64,000 bases of DNA, taken from the NCBI RefSeq assembly GCF_002975405.1, contig NZ_PCPS01000004.1, forward strand, positions 124,001 to 188,000, read 5' to 3'. Position 1 is the first letter of the stretch; each line of letters opens with the position of its first letter. The notes beneath the pieces are model-generated. The model made no database searches, was not told where the DNA came from, and saw nothing but the letters and a program-made list of their open reading frames with translations. The translations under genes were made by a program, and so were the position numbers. This DNA is from Arthrobacter sp. MYb229 (GTDB lineage: Bacteria > Actinomycetota > Actinomycetes > Actinomycetales > Micrococcaceae). Shown here in pieces: positions 1 through 8,810 of the stretch.

Positions 1-113
1 AGCGCAACTAGGGGATTCTGCTCTCTATGGCTGACGGGCCATCAGGACCGCCGATGCGATTACGGCGCTTTGGGCTCGGCCCCGGGCTGCGCGCATGACC
101 GGGCACCGGGTGC

Positions 114-590
114 CTATTCGGCCACGAGACTTTTCCGCATCTTTACGCTTGTGGTTTCGTATCCGAGCGACTCGTAGAGCCCTCGCGCCGAGCGATTGAA
201 GCCGAATACGCTCAGCCCCAGGGTGCACGCTCCTTGTGATCGCGCATAATCTTCGGCCAGCAGCATGCCTGCCTTGCCATGTCCCCTGCCGCGGGCATCG
301 GAGTCGACGACAATGTCCCACACCCACCAAGAGGTCGGATCCTTCGACTGATCCGGTCCGACCCAGATATAGCCGACCGCAGATCCGTTCTCGTCGATCA
401 GATTAAATACCGCATTCGCTGAATTGGGGCGCTCCGTGGGAAACGCCCCGCGGAGCGTAAGCTCCGCCTGCGACCTGGCGGCTTCGGTGGTGCTTCCCAA
501 CGAGACCAGATCGGCGGCATACTCGCTGGCGCTTCGTTCCATCCATGCTGGGAACTCTGCGGGCTCCAAGGCAACCAGTCGAATAGTCAT
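114..590 (-). CDS. GNAT family N-acetyltransferase
   Basis: A 158-residue single-domain GNAT protein that would transfer an acetyl group from acetyl-CoA to an amine; the substrate cannot be told. The acetyl-CoA loop is visible near residues 98-106 (ARGRGHGKA, fitting the R/Q-x-x-G-x-G/A motif), preceded by the beta-4 strand WVWDIVVD and followed by the typical C-terminal YESLGYE. The ATG at 590 has no ribosome site, but a TAGGCT box lies exactly 6 nt upstream (minus strand, 602 to 597), the pattern of a leaderless actinobacterial mRNA. It lies 180 bp downstream of the siderophore-binding protein, with a hairpin between, so it is probably a separate unit. Confidence 0.85.
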   Translation of the reverse strand: MTIRLVALEPAEFPAWMERSASEYAADLVSLGSTTEAARSQAELTLRGAFPTERPNSANAVFNLIDENGSAVGYIWVGPDQSKDPTSWWVWDIVVDSDARGRGHGKAGMLLAEDYARSQGACTLGLSVFGFNRSARGLYESLGYETTSVKMRKSLVAE

Positions 591-685
591 GGCTCAAGCC
601 TAAGCCGATTTCTGCCACGGGATGAACGCCGCAATCGGCTACCAGCCGGTGAGCCCGGTGGCAGGCACCGCCCGGACGGCAACGA

Positions 686-727
686 ATCCGGTTCCCGCGT
701 TCGCCCTAAAACGGGCGGAAACCGGAT
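686..727 (-). terminator. Hairpin after siderophore-binding protein gene
   Basis: Inverted repeat ATCCGGTT / AACCGGAT with an inner CGCCC-TAAAA-GGGCG stem, 43 nt past the stop of the binding-protein gene on the minus strand. There is no clear T-run, so it could be a transcript-end hairpin rather than a classical intrinsic terminator. Confidence 0.4.
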
Positions 728-769
728 CTCGTGCCGAGATGTGGGCAACACCTTCGAGCCGGCCAGCCG

Positions 770-1759
770 CTAGGAACCGAAGGTTTTGGCATCTTCGAGA
801 ATGTCGATGAGCTGATCGAACCACTGCACGTAGCTGGCGTAGGTGTAGGGGCGTTTGTCATCCCACTCCACGACTTGGCCGGACTGCACCGCAGGCAGTG
901 AGGAGAACACCGGATGGTCTTTGACCTGTGCTGCCGTCCCCGAGTAGCTGAGCACCACGTCTGCCGGGTAGTCACTGACCTTTTCCCAACTCAGTGAGGC
1001 CCACCCGCTATCAGCGGTCGGGCCGGCTATTTCGAATCCCAGGTCCTCGAGCAAGGCGAGCTGGCCGATGGTTTTCTGACCGACGTAGAGCTCATCGTAA
1101 CCGTTGAGCGCGATGATCCTCAGCCCGGGCTTTTCGGCAGCGATGCCCTTCAGCGTCTCGAGCCGCTCGGTGAAAGCCGTTTTGTCTTGCACCGCCGACT
1201 CGGTGTTCGTATCACCGCCGAGCGCTTCGGCTAGGGCGGCATAGTCCTCGATGACGCTTTGAACCGGGCGGCCGCCTGATTTAATCGGCAGGTATGGTGC
1301 GGTGGCGGTAGCTTCGCCCTGGACCTTCTCATCCCACCAGGTCCAGCCGGTGCCTTCGGAGTTGCCGTAGCCGATAATCACCTCGGGGTCCAAGGAGAGC
1401 AGCTTCTCCAGGTTGAACTCCGCGTCCTTGCCGACGATCGTCATCTGGCTGACATCCGCGTTGCCTACCGAAAGTCCGCCTTCTTCGGTGAGTCCATAGC
1501 CAAAGACACCGGTGGGGCGGACGCCGTAGTCCCACAGCGCGGCCGCGGAGTAGGAATCCACGACAATCGATTCGGGCAGCTGGTCCAGGGTAGTGGTCTT
1601 CTCATAGAACGAGTCGGTAAACGACCACGAGCCGTGCAGGGTCTCTGGCGAAGCGCCGGTGCTCGCATTTTCAGCGCTCTGCGCTCCACAGCTGGTGAGC
1701 GCGATGATTGAGGCGGCGCTGAGCATGGTCAGCAGCGTGCGTCGGGTAGGTGCAGTCAT
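770..1759 (-). CDS. Iron-siderophore ABC transporter substrate-binding lipoprotein
   Basis: A 329-residue extracytoplasmic solute-binding protein of the ferric-siderophore/cobalamin class (PeripBP_2). A twin-arginine-like start (TRRTLL) leads into a hydrophobic segment and the lipobox LTSC, giving lipidation at Cys24. Typical later segments are present, such as the strand pattern LEKLLSLDPEVIIGYG and the ending VQWFDQLIDILEDAK. It is the last gene of the importer unit, 80 bp after the ATPase gene. It would capture an Fe(III)-siderophore outside the membrane and hand it to the two FecCD-type permeases; the specific ligand is not determinable, though the hydroxamate made by the operon at 36-41 kb is the obvious candidate. 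Confidence 0.88.
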   Translation of the reverse strand: MTAPTRRTLLTMLSAASIIALTSCGAQSAENASTGASPETLHGSWSFTDSFYEKTTTLDQLPESIVVDSYSAAALWDYGVRPTGVFGYGLTEEGGLSVGNADVSQMTIVGKDAEFNLEKLLSLDPEVIIGYGNSEGTGWTWWDEKVQGEATATAPYLPIKSGGRPVQSVIEDYAALAEALGGDTNTESAVQDKTAFTERLETLKGIAAEKPGLRIIALNGYDELYVGQKTIGQLALLEDLGFEIAGPTADSGWASLSWEKVSDYPADVVLSYSGTAAQVKDHPVFSSLPAVQSGQVVEWDDKRPYTYASYVQWFDQLIDILEDAKTFGS

Positions 1760-1839
1760 ATTCGGTTCATCTTTCGGTTAGGTGCGGCGCGTCCGGAGCC
1801 GGCCGGCCAAGGCAATATTCTGGTGGTGTTGACGAGCCG

Positions 1840-2727
1840 CTAGGCCCAGCTCTCTACGTCACCCAGGGGAACGACCAGCGGCGTCCGGGATACGGGGTCC
1901 TCGATGATCCGGCAGCGCAGCCCGAAGACCTCGTGAATCAGCTCTTCGGTGACGATCTCGGACGGCGCACCGGTGGCCACGATGGCGCCGTCCTTCATGG
2001 CAATCAGATGATTGGCATAACGGCATGCGTGATTCAGATCGTGGAGCACCGCGACCACCGTGTGCCCCTTGCTCCGGTTGAGCTGGCGGCAGAGCTCCAT
2101 GATTTCTATCTGGTGCGAAATATCGAGGTAGGTGGTGGGTTCGTCCAGTAGCAGCAGCGGGGTTTGCTGCGCAAGCACCATCGCGACCCAGACGCGTTGG
2201 CGTTGTCCTCCGGAGAGCTCATCGACCAGCCTGCGTGAAAGGCTGGCCGTATTGGTCGCTAGCAGGGCTTCGAGCACCGCGCTCTCGTCCGCTGCAGACC
2301 ATTGCGAGAGTAGCTTCTGATGCGGGTAGCGACCGCGAGCCACCAGATCTGCGACGGTGATTCCATCCGGGGCAATCGAGGACTGGGGGAGCAGCCCCAA
2401 CCGCTTGGCAACGTCCTTGGCAGGAAGCCTATGGATCGGTTTTCCGTCCAAGATAACCTGCCCGGCCAGGGGCTTGAGCAGACGCGACAGCGCGCGCAGC
2501 AAGGTTGATTTGCCGCAGGCGTTCGGACCGATAATGACGGAAAATGATCCGTCGGGGATCGCGACGTTCAGCTCCTGGGAGATGGTGCGCTGTTCGTAGC
2601 CCAGAGTAAGATCGTGGCCGCTTAGCCGAGAGGTGGTTGACTCCCCAAGGCGGCCAGGGGCATTGGTGAGCTGGGGATCTCGAACCGATGGCTGGCTTGT
2701 TCTCATCTGCAACTTATTGCCTTTCAA
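1840..2727 (-). CDS. Iron-siderophore ABC transporter ATP-binding protein
   Basis: FecE/FepC-type ATPase, 295 residues from the TTG at 2727. It has Walker A GPNACGKST, signature LSGGQRQRVW and Walker B LLLLLDEPTTYLD, followed by the H-loop VLHDLNHACRYA. The TTG start overlaps the upstream permease stop as TTGA, implying translational coupling. An in-frame ATG at 2706 (288 residues, starting MRTSQ) is an equally possible start because the first residues are not conserved family sequence. It powers ferric-siderophore import with the two neighbouring permeases. Confidence 0.9.
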   Translation of the reverse strand: MKGNKLQMRTSQPSVRDPQLTNAPGRLGESTTSRLSGHDLTLGYEQRTISQELNVAIPDGSFSVIIGPNACGKSTLLRALSRLLKPLAGQVILDGKPIHRLPAKDVAKRLGLLPQSSIAPDGITVADLVARGRYPHQKLLSQWSAADESAVLEALLATNTASLSRRLVDELSGGQRQRVWVAMVLAQQTPLLLLDEPTTYLDISHQIEIMELCRQLNRSKGHTVVAVLHDLNHACRYANHLIAMKDGAIVATGAPSEIVTEELIHEVFGLRCRIIEDPVSRTPLVVPLGDVESWA

Positions 2728-3806
2728 CTTCTTTTCGCCTCGCGGAGCAAGAGCCAGATCAAATAAATGCCGCCTACGCTGACCGTGACCACGCCGACCG
2801 GTAGCGCGGTCTCCGGAACCAGGCGCTGGGCCATCAGATCGCTGAAAAGCAAGAGCACCGCACCGAGAATGGCCGATGAGCCCATGCGGACTCCCGCGCT
2901 GCGCGTTAAACGCCGGGCTACTTGGGGTGCGGCCAGGGCGATAAACGAAATAGGCCCGGCGGCGGCCGTGGCCAGTGCGGTGAAGCCGACGCCGACCACC
3001 ATCAGCAGGAGCCTGGCGGGCTCAACTCGAATGCCCAACGCGCTGGCGGCGTCGTCTCCCATCTCCAGCATGTGCATCCGCGGGGCCAGCATGGCGGCGG
3101 CGATGAAAAAGACGGTGACCGCGAGCAACGCCGGTTGTGCGTGCTCCCACCCCATCGCATTGAGCGACCCGGCGCCCCAGACGGCCGCGGACATCGCTTC
3201 TTCGAGCCCGGCACGCAGGATCAGCCAAGTATTCAGCGACGCGAGAATGGCGCTGAACGCAATCCCGACGATGATCAACCGGAAACCTTGGGACCCGCGG
3301 CGATAAGCCAAGAGATATACCAATGCAGCCGTCAGCAGGCCTCCGAGAAGTGCCCCAGCGGCAATCTGAAAATATCCTCCGCCAGCGAGAAAAATAACCG
3401 CCAAGGCGCCGGTGTATGCGCCGGTGTTGAACCCGATGATGTCCGGGCTGCCCAAAGGGTTCCGAGTCAGCGACTGGAAAATCGCTCCGCTGATACCCAA
3501 AGCCGCGCCGAGCGCCAGGGCCATGACTACCCGCGGCAAGCGCCAGGAGAGCACCACCAGCTCGCTCGAGCTGCTGCCGGTGCCGAGCAGCGCACGCAGA
3601 AGCTCTATGGCCGAGAAAGTTATTTCGCCTGTGGCTAGGGCCCAGAGCGCTAGCACGAGACCGAGCGCAGCAAAGATCGCGCAGACGATGATCGAACGGC
3701 GCTGCACGCGGAGCGAGAAGCGGCCGCCAGGCGATGAAAGCACCGTGTGCCCTGGCCCGAAATCCACGCGTTGAGCGGAAGCGAGAGTGTTGCCCGTGGT
3801 GGTCAT
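2724..3806 (-). CDS. FecCD-family iron-siderophore permease (second)
   Basis: A 360-residue polytopic permease of the FecCD family with about ten membrane spans. Family hallmarks are LTRNPLGSPDIIGFNTGA in the N-terminal third and GPISFIALAAPQVARRL near residue 290, the coupling region facing the ATPase. The ATG at 3806 overlaps the stop of the first permease gene by 4 nt (ATGA). It forms a heterodimeric channel with the product of 3803-4948. Confidence 0.92.
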   Translation of the reverse strand: MTTTGNTLASAQRVDFGPGHTVLSSPGGRFSLRVQRRSIIVCAIFAALGLVLALWALATGEITFSAIELLRALLGTGSSSSELVVLSWRLPRVVMALALGAALGISGAIFQSLTRNPLGSPDIIGFNTGAYTGALAVIFLAGGGYFQIAAGALLGGLLTAALVYLLAYRRGSQGFRLIIVGIAFSAILASLNTWLILRAGLEEAMSAAVWGAGSLNAMGWEHAQPALLAVTVFFIAAAMLAPRMHMLEMGDDAASALGIRVEPARLLLMVVGVGFTALATAAAGPISFIALAAPQVARRLTRSAGVRMGSSAILGAVLLLFSDLMAQRLVPETALPVGVVTVSVGGIYLIWLLLREAKRS

Positions 3807-4948
3807 AGCCCGCTGACCTGCTTTCGGCGGACCAGCCAGATCAGCACCGGCGCGCCCACGAAGGCCGTCACGATGCCGACCTGCAACTCACCGGGCGGAG
3901 CAACTACGCGGCCGATGACGTCCGAGACCAAAAGCAGCACCGGTCCCAACGCCAGGCTATAGAGGACAATCCACCGTTGATCCGCGCCGACGATCCATCG
4001 GGCGATGTGCGGAACCATCAGCCCCACGAACCCGATGGGGCCGGCAGCCGCGGTGGCGGCGCCGCACAATAATGTCACCGCAACGATGACCGCAACGCGG
4101 GTTCGCGTGACGTTGCTTCCCAATGCGCGGGCCATGTCCTCACCCAGCGAAACCGCATTGAGCGAGCGTGTGCAGAAAAAGGCCAGGCATAATCCTGCCA
4201 CGACAAAAGGCAGGATCACCCAGACCATATCCAAGGTCCGGTTGTTCAAGGTACCGGCGCCCCAAAACCGCATCCGGTCGAATGCCTCCGGGTTCAGCAA
4301 CGTGATGCCACTTGAGATCCCGCCGAGCATGGCGCCCAAGGCAACGCCCGAGAGGGTCAGCTTGATCGGTGTAGCGCCGGACCGTCCACGGGAGCCTATG
4401 AGATACACCAGCACGGTGGTGATGATTGCTCCACCGAATGCGAACCAGATGTAATCGGCAATGGAGACGATGCCGAATACGGCAACTGCAAGGACAACCG
4501 CGAAGGCGGCACCCGCGTTGACACCAAGAATTCCCGGGTCAGCTAGCGGATTGCGGGTCAAGGCCTGGATCAACGCGCCGCCCACGGCTAGCGCCAGCCC
4601 AGCCATGAGGCCGACCAACGTACGCGGTACGCGCAGTTCGTTGAGTATCACTAAATTTTCCTGGGTGCCCAGGCCTGCTAAACCCCGGAATACCTCGACG
4701 GCCGGAATCCACTTAGCGCCAACAGCGAGCGACAAGAGCACCGATACGCCGAGCGCTGCGAGTGCTAGCGCGAATCCAACCGCGCGGGTCGCATTGCTCG
4801 CAGCTAAACCGGTACGGGTTTCAGTTGAATTTGCTTCGGGGGCAGCAAGGCCAGGCAGGGACGCGACGGCCTCATCGGTCGCCGGAGCGGGTTCGACCCC
4901 TGGGACTAATTCCTCGGGCTCTGCGGAGATCTGCGTCGGAGTTCGCAT
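3803..4948 (-). CDS. FecCD-family iron-siderophore permease (first)
   Basis: A 381-residue FecCD permease and the first gene of the importer operon. LTRNPLADPGILGVNAGA and GPIGFVGLMVPHIARW are the family signatures. The start is set at ATG 4948 because AGAAGG stands 6 nt upstream; a longer reading to 4993 would put the start inside the iron box and adds no conserved residues. The N-terminal 65 residues are a variable cytoplasmic tail rich in E, P and A. The IdeR/DtxR-type box at 4963-4981 lies just upstream of the ribosome site, so the operon is probably repressed when iron is plentiful. Confidence 0.92.
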   Translation of the reverse strand: MRTPTQISAEPEELVPGVEPAPATDEAVASLPGLAAPEANSTETRTGLAASNATRAVGFALALAALGVSVLLSLAVGAKWIPAVEVFRGLAGLGTQENLVILNELRVPRTLVGLMAGLALAVGGALIQALTRNPLADPGILGVNAGAAFAVVLAVAVFGIVSIADYIWFAFGGAIITTVLVYLIGSRGRSGATPIKLTLSGVALGAMLGGISSGITLLNPEAFDRMRFWGAGTLNNRTLDMVWVILPFVVAGLCLAFFCTRSLNAVSLGEDMARALGSNVTRTRVAVIVAVTLLCGAATAAAGPIGFVGLMVPHIARWIVGADQRWIVLYSLALGPVLLLVSDVIGRVVAPPGELQVGIVTAFVGAPVLIWLVRRKQVSGL

Positions 4949-4962
4949 CAGACCTTCTTGAG

Positions 4963-4981
4963 TTAGGTAATGCTCACCTAT
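4963..4981 (-). promoter_or_regulatory. IdeR/DtxR-type iron box, importer operon
   Basis: TTAGGTAATGCTCACCTAT matches the 19-bp DtxR/IdeR consensus TTAGGTTAGGCTAACCTAA at 15 of 19 positions, with both outer TTAGGT and ACCTA half-sites kept. It sits 15 bp upstream of the chosen start of the first permease gene, where a bound iron-loaded repressor would block transcription. Confidence 0.8.
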
Positions 4982-5254
4982 CTGATGGCACAAAAGAAAA
5001 CAGTATCATCTTCTTATTCGGAAGTATCGCAAGATTACGACGGGGACCCCGTGGCCCCTCGGTCGAATAACCGGTCGCCGGCTTGGAATGATGGACGAGC
5101 TATGAAGAAATTCGGGTTGGAGGACCCAGTGTTGGGTGCCCTAACTAACTTCGCTGAAACGCCTTGCTCGAGCGGCAGGCGTACCGCGCTTCACGCGGTG
5201 TGCATGAAATGCTCTATTTGATCCATCGGCTGGCGCTGAGCAATTGCATTGAGA

Positions 5255-5297
5255 TAAAAAACCGCCATCGTGCCCTGAAATAGGGCACGAAGGCGGG
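5255..5297 (-). terminator. Rho-independent terminator after DUF5671 gene
   Basis: On the minus strand a long stem (CCGCC-TTCGTGCCCT pairing with AGGGCACGA-GGCGG) with a 4-5 nt loop is followed directly by TTTTTTAT. It lies 55 bp beyond the stop of the membrane-protein gene and ends that transcript. Confidence 0.85.
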
Positions 5298-5351
5298 GTG
5301 AAGCAGGTCGCAACCGGGGCTGGAATTTCCCTATTCGGGTCGCATCTGGGC

Positions 5352-7001
5352 TCAGGCCAGTGAGACGAATTGCGCTTTGCCGGAAGAATCAACGGTTACC
5401 AGCAGCCCGGACGCTTCAGAATCGATTCGGGTGGAGACTTCAGTGAGCAGCTGGTCCAGGGCGTCCTGCGCAGGAGCAGTGCCTGTGCAGGGCACCCAGT
5501 GAAGTTGGATGTGCTTCAGTTGACGCAGTCCTTCGAGCAGGTAATCGGAGCCTTGCGGCGCAACGATCATCAGGCTGCGTGCAATTTCGGCTGCCGGGAG
5601 ATTCTCCGAGGACACGGAGCTCAGCAGCTGGCGATCCGAACGCCACAAGAAGAAGTGGTACGTGGCAACCAGCGCGGTGGCAACTAGCCAGCCGAAAGGT
5701 GCTCGGATCATCTCCAAGAGGCTTCCCGAGCCGGTGCTAACCAGCAGGAATTCGAAGATTCGGTAGCCAACAACAAGCAGCGAAATCAGGGCCACCAGTG
5801 CACTGCAACCGAAGAACATCACCAGGTAGACGCGTCGGGAGGCCGGTTTGGCAGGTGCCATGGGGCGGAAGAAAAACACCCAAGCTAGCGCGCCGACAAC
5901 CAGAAACGCGATTCCGGCGCGGAGCACCGATGCCGAGGTGCCTGTGGAGAACGGAACCGCGAGCGAGGCCAGAAGGGCATTGATGACCATGCCCAAACCG
6001 CTGGCGCCGATGGCCAGTGCGGCGCCGCTAACGATCTGCCGGGAAACCTCCGCTGACCACGTGCCGCGTGTGTTCAATTTTGCCTGATGATAGATCCACA
6101 CGATTAAACTGACCAGCAGCCCGGCGATTAATGGCGGGCCGTCGATGGTGAGGTCCTCGACCCAGGTGTCCGACCCCACGGGTAGCGGGAGCAGTAGGGA
6201 CAGCAGCCCCGCCGCGCAGAGCAGCGAGAACACCGCGGGCAAAGAAATTCCGATGATGACGTAGCTGAAATCCGTAAAATCATCAACCATGCTGTGCACG
6301 CGCTGCACTGTCCAATGCCACCACCATAGGAGGAGTGCGCCAAACGTCCAGACTGCAGCCGCCAATAACTGGGGGAGAGCGGTGGGCGCTCCTAGCAGGA
6401 TTTCCTGCGGTGAAAGGAGCTCGCTGACGGCACGCTGCACCAAGTACACGGACGAAATGCCGGCCAGTACCAGGGCGTAGGCAGAACCCAGCGCAGGAGC
6501 GAGCGAGGGGAGCTCTGTGGGTGCGTACTTCGGGCTATTGATCAAGCGGTACTGCCACACAAAAACCAGGCCCCAGCCCAATCCGGCGCCCAGCAACGAC
6601 TGCCAGCCGGTGCCGTTCCTGGGGTCGACCAACTCGGCGAATAATCGGAGGAAGGATATTGAAGACATTGCCAGGGCAAGCACGTACACGGCCGCGGCCT
6701 GCAAGGACCAAATAGCGGCGTCAACCGGATTGACCTGTTGGAGGTTTTTTCGGACCGTGCGCCACAGCAGCCAGGTGAGGGGGCCGGCGATCAAGGTGAA
6801 AGACAGTCCCACCGCGAGTTCGGTGGATCCGCTGTAGGCCGGAACGAAGCCACGCAAGAGCATCGAGATCAGGGTCGAAAGTCCCGAGCCGAGGACCATG
6901 AGCAAAATGAACAACAAGCCGTGCAGAATTAGTTGGCGAAGGCTGGTCACCGTTTGCCCGGCCACCGCGTGATTGGGCCGTTGCGTGGTGGGGTTGCTCA
7001 T
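5352..7001 (-). CDS. DUF5671-type multispanning membrane protein
   Basis: A 549-residue integral membrane protein with roughly 11-12 predicted spans and no catalytic motif that I recognise. The opening segment (SLRQLILHGLLFILLMVLGSGLS) and repeated blocks of similar hydrophobic pairs resemble DUF5671 repeats; the C-terminal 60 residues form a soluble tail ending in LLVTVDSSGKAQFVSLA. Start chosen at ATG 7001, 2 nt after the upstream stop, rather than at 7070 inside the neighbouring gene. It is probably cotranscribed with the 156-residue protein upstream. Function unknown. Confidence 0.75.
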   Translation of the reverse strand: MSNPTTQRPNHAVAGQTVTSLRQLILHGLLFILLMVLGSGLSTLISMLLRGFVPAYSGSTELAVGLSFTLIAGPLTWLLWRTVRKNLQQVNPVDAAIWSLQAAAVYVLALAMSSISFLRLFAELVDPRNGTGWQSLLGAGLGWGLVFVWQYRLINSPKYAPTELPSLAPALGSAYALVLAGISSVYLVQRAVSELLSPQEILLGAPTALPQLLAAAVWTFGALLLWWWHWTVQRVHSMVDDFTDFSYVIIGISLPAVFSLLCAAGLLSLLLPLPVGSDTWVEDLTIDGPPLIAGLLVSLIVWIYHQAKLNTRGTWSAEVSRQIVSGAALAIGASGLGMVINALLASLAVPFSTGTSASVLRAGIAFLVVGALAWVFFFRPMAPAKPASRRVYLVMFFGCSALVALISLLVVGYRIFEFLLVSTGSGSLLEMIRAPFGWLVATALVATYHFFLWRSDRQLLSSVSSENLPAAEIARSLMIVAPQGSDYLLEGLRQLKHIQLHWVPCTGTAPAQDALDQLLTEVSTRIDSEASGLLVTVDSSGKAQFVSLA

Positions 7002-7003
7002 GG

Positions 7004-7474
7004 CTAGTACCCCAACATTTCTTCGTCGGTGCACATATTGACCTGCCATGGGGCAACCAGGATTTTCCACTCCGAGCCGACCTGGGTCAGCTGGAAGGAA
7101 TCCTGGTACGCGTACATGCCGAAGAAGGAATCGTAAACAGCGCTGGTGTCATCGTTGAAGGTCACGTGGACCTCGGCGCTGTTGCCGGTGATCACGGTTT
7201 TTATCAGGCTCACCTCGGGGTCGCGCAGCTCTGCAGACAAGGGGTCGCAGAGCTGCTTGTCTGCAGCGTTATGAACGAAATTCTTCGCGGTATCCATATC
7301 GGCGTCGGCGATGGCCATGATGTAGCGCTGGACGGCGCCCTCCGGGGTGTTCTCGGCAAGCAACGGGGCCGCGGGGCGCAGGGCAACGGAGATCAGGGCG
7401 GCTATAACCAATGCCACACAGAGCGCACCAAGGGCTATCAATGACAGCCGTACGCGCGAATAATTACTTGTCAT
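7004..7474 (-). CDS. Membrane-anchored small protein, possible NTF2-like domain
   Basis: A 156-residue protein with one N-terminal membrane span (LSLIALGALCVALVIAALISV) and an extracytoplasmic domain. The segment TPEGAVQRYIMAIADADMDTAKNFV resembles the start of DUF4878/NTF2-like lipoprotein-associated domains, but without a lipobox. It ends 2 nt before the DUF5671 gene, so the two are likely translated from one message. The ATG at 7474 lacks a ribosome site; CAGAAT lies 6 nt upstream, a weak leaderless signal. The function is not known. Confidence 0.65.
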   Translation of the reverse strand: MTSNYSRVRLSLIALGALCVALVIAALISVALRPAAPLLAENTPEGAVQRYIMAIADADMDTAKNFVHNAADKQLCDPLSAELRDPEVSLIKTVITGNSAEVHVTFNDDTSAVYDSFFGMYAYQDSFQLTQVGSEWKILVAPWQVNMCTDEEMLGY

Positions 7475-7541
7475 CCCATAATTCTGCCTGTTAGATATAA
7501 GATAATCCAGCTACGCATGGTTGCGATTTGATATAGATCTC

Positions 7542-7570
7542 ACCCGAGATTTGCTCGGGTTTGAGATAAT
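7542..7570 (+). promoter_or_regulatory. dusB promoter with perfect 7-bp dyad
   Basis: GATAAT (7565-7570) ends 6 nt before the GTG start and is the likely -10 of a leaderless transcript. Just upstream, ACCCGAG-ATTTG-CTCGGGT (7542-7560) forms a perfect 7-bp inverted repeat covering the -35 to -10 interval, which could be a repressor site or, less likely, an RNA hairpin. Confidence 0.5.
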
Positions 7571-7576
7571 GGTTGT

Positions 7577-8773
7577 GTGACGATCCTTTCTGCTACCCAA
7601 ACCACCGAGTCGACCGACGTTCCGGCCCTTGAGCTGCCCCCGCTACAGCTGGGCAAGCACACCATCGAAACCCCGGTGATCCTGGCCCCCATGGCTGGCA
7701 TCACCAACCGAGCGTTCCGTCGACTGTGCCGTGAATACGGTGGCGGCGTGTATGTAACCGAAATGGTCACCGCACGCGCCCTGGTGGAGCGAAACGCCGA
7801 GTCGATGCGCATCATCTCCCACGACGAGGATGAGGAGCTGCGCTCCATCCAGATTTACGGTGTGGACCCGAATACCGTGCGCGCCGCGGTGCGCATGGTC
7901 ATCGACGAAGACCGCGCCGACCATATCGACCTGAATTTCGGTTGCCCGGTCCCGAAGGTCACCCGCAAGGGCGGTGGCGCCGCGCTGCCGTGGAAGACGG
8001 ACCTTTTCACCTCCATTATCGAAGCGGCCACCTCCGAGGCAGCCAAGGGCGAGGTGCCGTTGACCATCAAGATGCGCAAGGGCATCGACGAGGACCACCT
8101 GACGTACATCGAGTCGGCCAAAATCGCTCGTGACCACGGCGCCGCCGCAGTCACCCTGCACGGCCGCACCTCCCGCCAGTACTACGCAGGAAAGGCCGAC
8201 TGGGAAGCCATCGCCACCTTGCGCGAAGCCCTGGCGGATATTCCGGTGCTGGGCAATGGAGACATCTTCAGTGCCGAAGACGCCATCGAGATGGTCGAGC
8301 AGACCGGAGTCGACGGCATCGTGGTGGGCCGCGGCTGCCAGGGGCGCCCGTGGCTTTTCGGCGATCTGCAGGCCGCTTTCGAAGGGCGGCCGCAGCGTTT
8401 CCGCCCCGGCGTGCGCGAAGTGGCGGACACCGTGTACCGCCACGGAGAGCTGCTGGCCGAGTACTTCGAGGATGAAGGCAAGGGGATGCGCGACATCCGC
8501 AAGCATATTGCCTGGTACTTCAAGGGCTATCCGGTGGGCGGCGATATCCGCGCCCAGCTGGCCCAGGTGCCGTCCTTGGAGCGCCTGCGCGAACTGCTGA
8601 ATGAACTCGATCTGGATTTGGGCTACCCGGGCTCTGCCGCCGAGGGGACCCGTGGACGTGCCGGAACGCCGAAGAAAACCCACCTGCCAGACGGCTGGCT
8701 GAGCTCGCGTGAGATGTCCGATGAGCATCGGGTCATGATCAAGGCAGCTGAGTTAGACATCTCCGGTGGATAA
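7577..8773 (+). CDS. dusB: tRNA-dihydrouridine synthase DusB
   Basis: A 398-residue flavin enzyme that reduces uridine to dihydrouridine in tRNA D-loops using NADPH. The TIM-barrel landmarks are in order: LAPMAGITNRAFRRL (FMN site), the catalytic Cys123 in NFGCPVPKVTRKGGG, the FMN phosphate region GNGDIFSAEDA and GVDGIVVGRGCQGRPWLF. Length is slightly above the usual 330-390 because of an N-terminal tail. The GTG start has no ribosome site but has GATAAT 6 nt upstream, so it is probably leaderless. Followed 37 bp later by dgt, a gene order common in Micrococcaceae. Confidence 0.93.
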   Translation: MTILSATQTTESTDVPALELPPLQLGKHTIETPVILAPMAGITNRAFRRLCREYGGGVYVTEMVTARALVERNAESMRIISHDEDEELRSIQIYGVDPNTVRAAVRMVIDEDRADHIDLNFGCPVPKVTRKGGGAALPWKTDLFTSIIEAATSEAAKGEVPLTIKMRKGIDEDHLTYIESAKIARDHGAAAVTLHGRTSRQYYAGKADWEAIATLREALADIPVLGNGDIFSAEDAIEMVEQTGVDGIVVGRGCQGRPWLFGDLQAAFEGRPQRFRPGVREVADTVYRHGELLAEYFEDEGKGMRDIRKHIAWYFKGYPVGGDIRAQLAQVPSLERLRELLNELDLDLGYPGSAAEGTRGRAGTPKKTHLPDGWLSSREMSDEHRVMIKAAELDISGG

Positions 8774-8810
8774 GTGAACGAGTGACCCAAAAAGTCACTA
8801 GACTCTTTAT

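Larger units (their letters stand above)
4949..5351. other. Intergenic region with iron box and terminator
   Basis: About 400 bp between the importer operon (transcribed leftwards) and the DUF5671 gene end. It holds the iron box at 4963-4981 and the terminator at 5255-5297. A small open frame on the plus strand (4970-5221) has no ribosome site, no recognisable domain and begins inside the iron box, so I do not call it a gene. I see nothing else in 5000-5250. Confidence 0.6.

Noticed and set aside
25-330. 101-codon minus-strand frame overlapping the GNAT gene
   Set aside because: Alternative-frame shadow; arginine-rich composition typical of a wrong frame in high-GC DNA.
4970-5221. 83-codon open frame on the plus strand beside the iron box
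   Set aside because: Starts within the iron box, has no ribosome site, no domain and unlikely composition.
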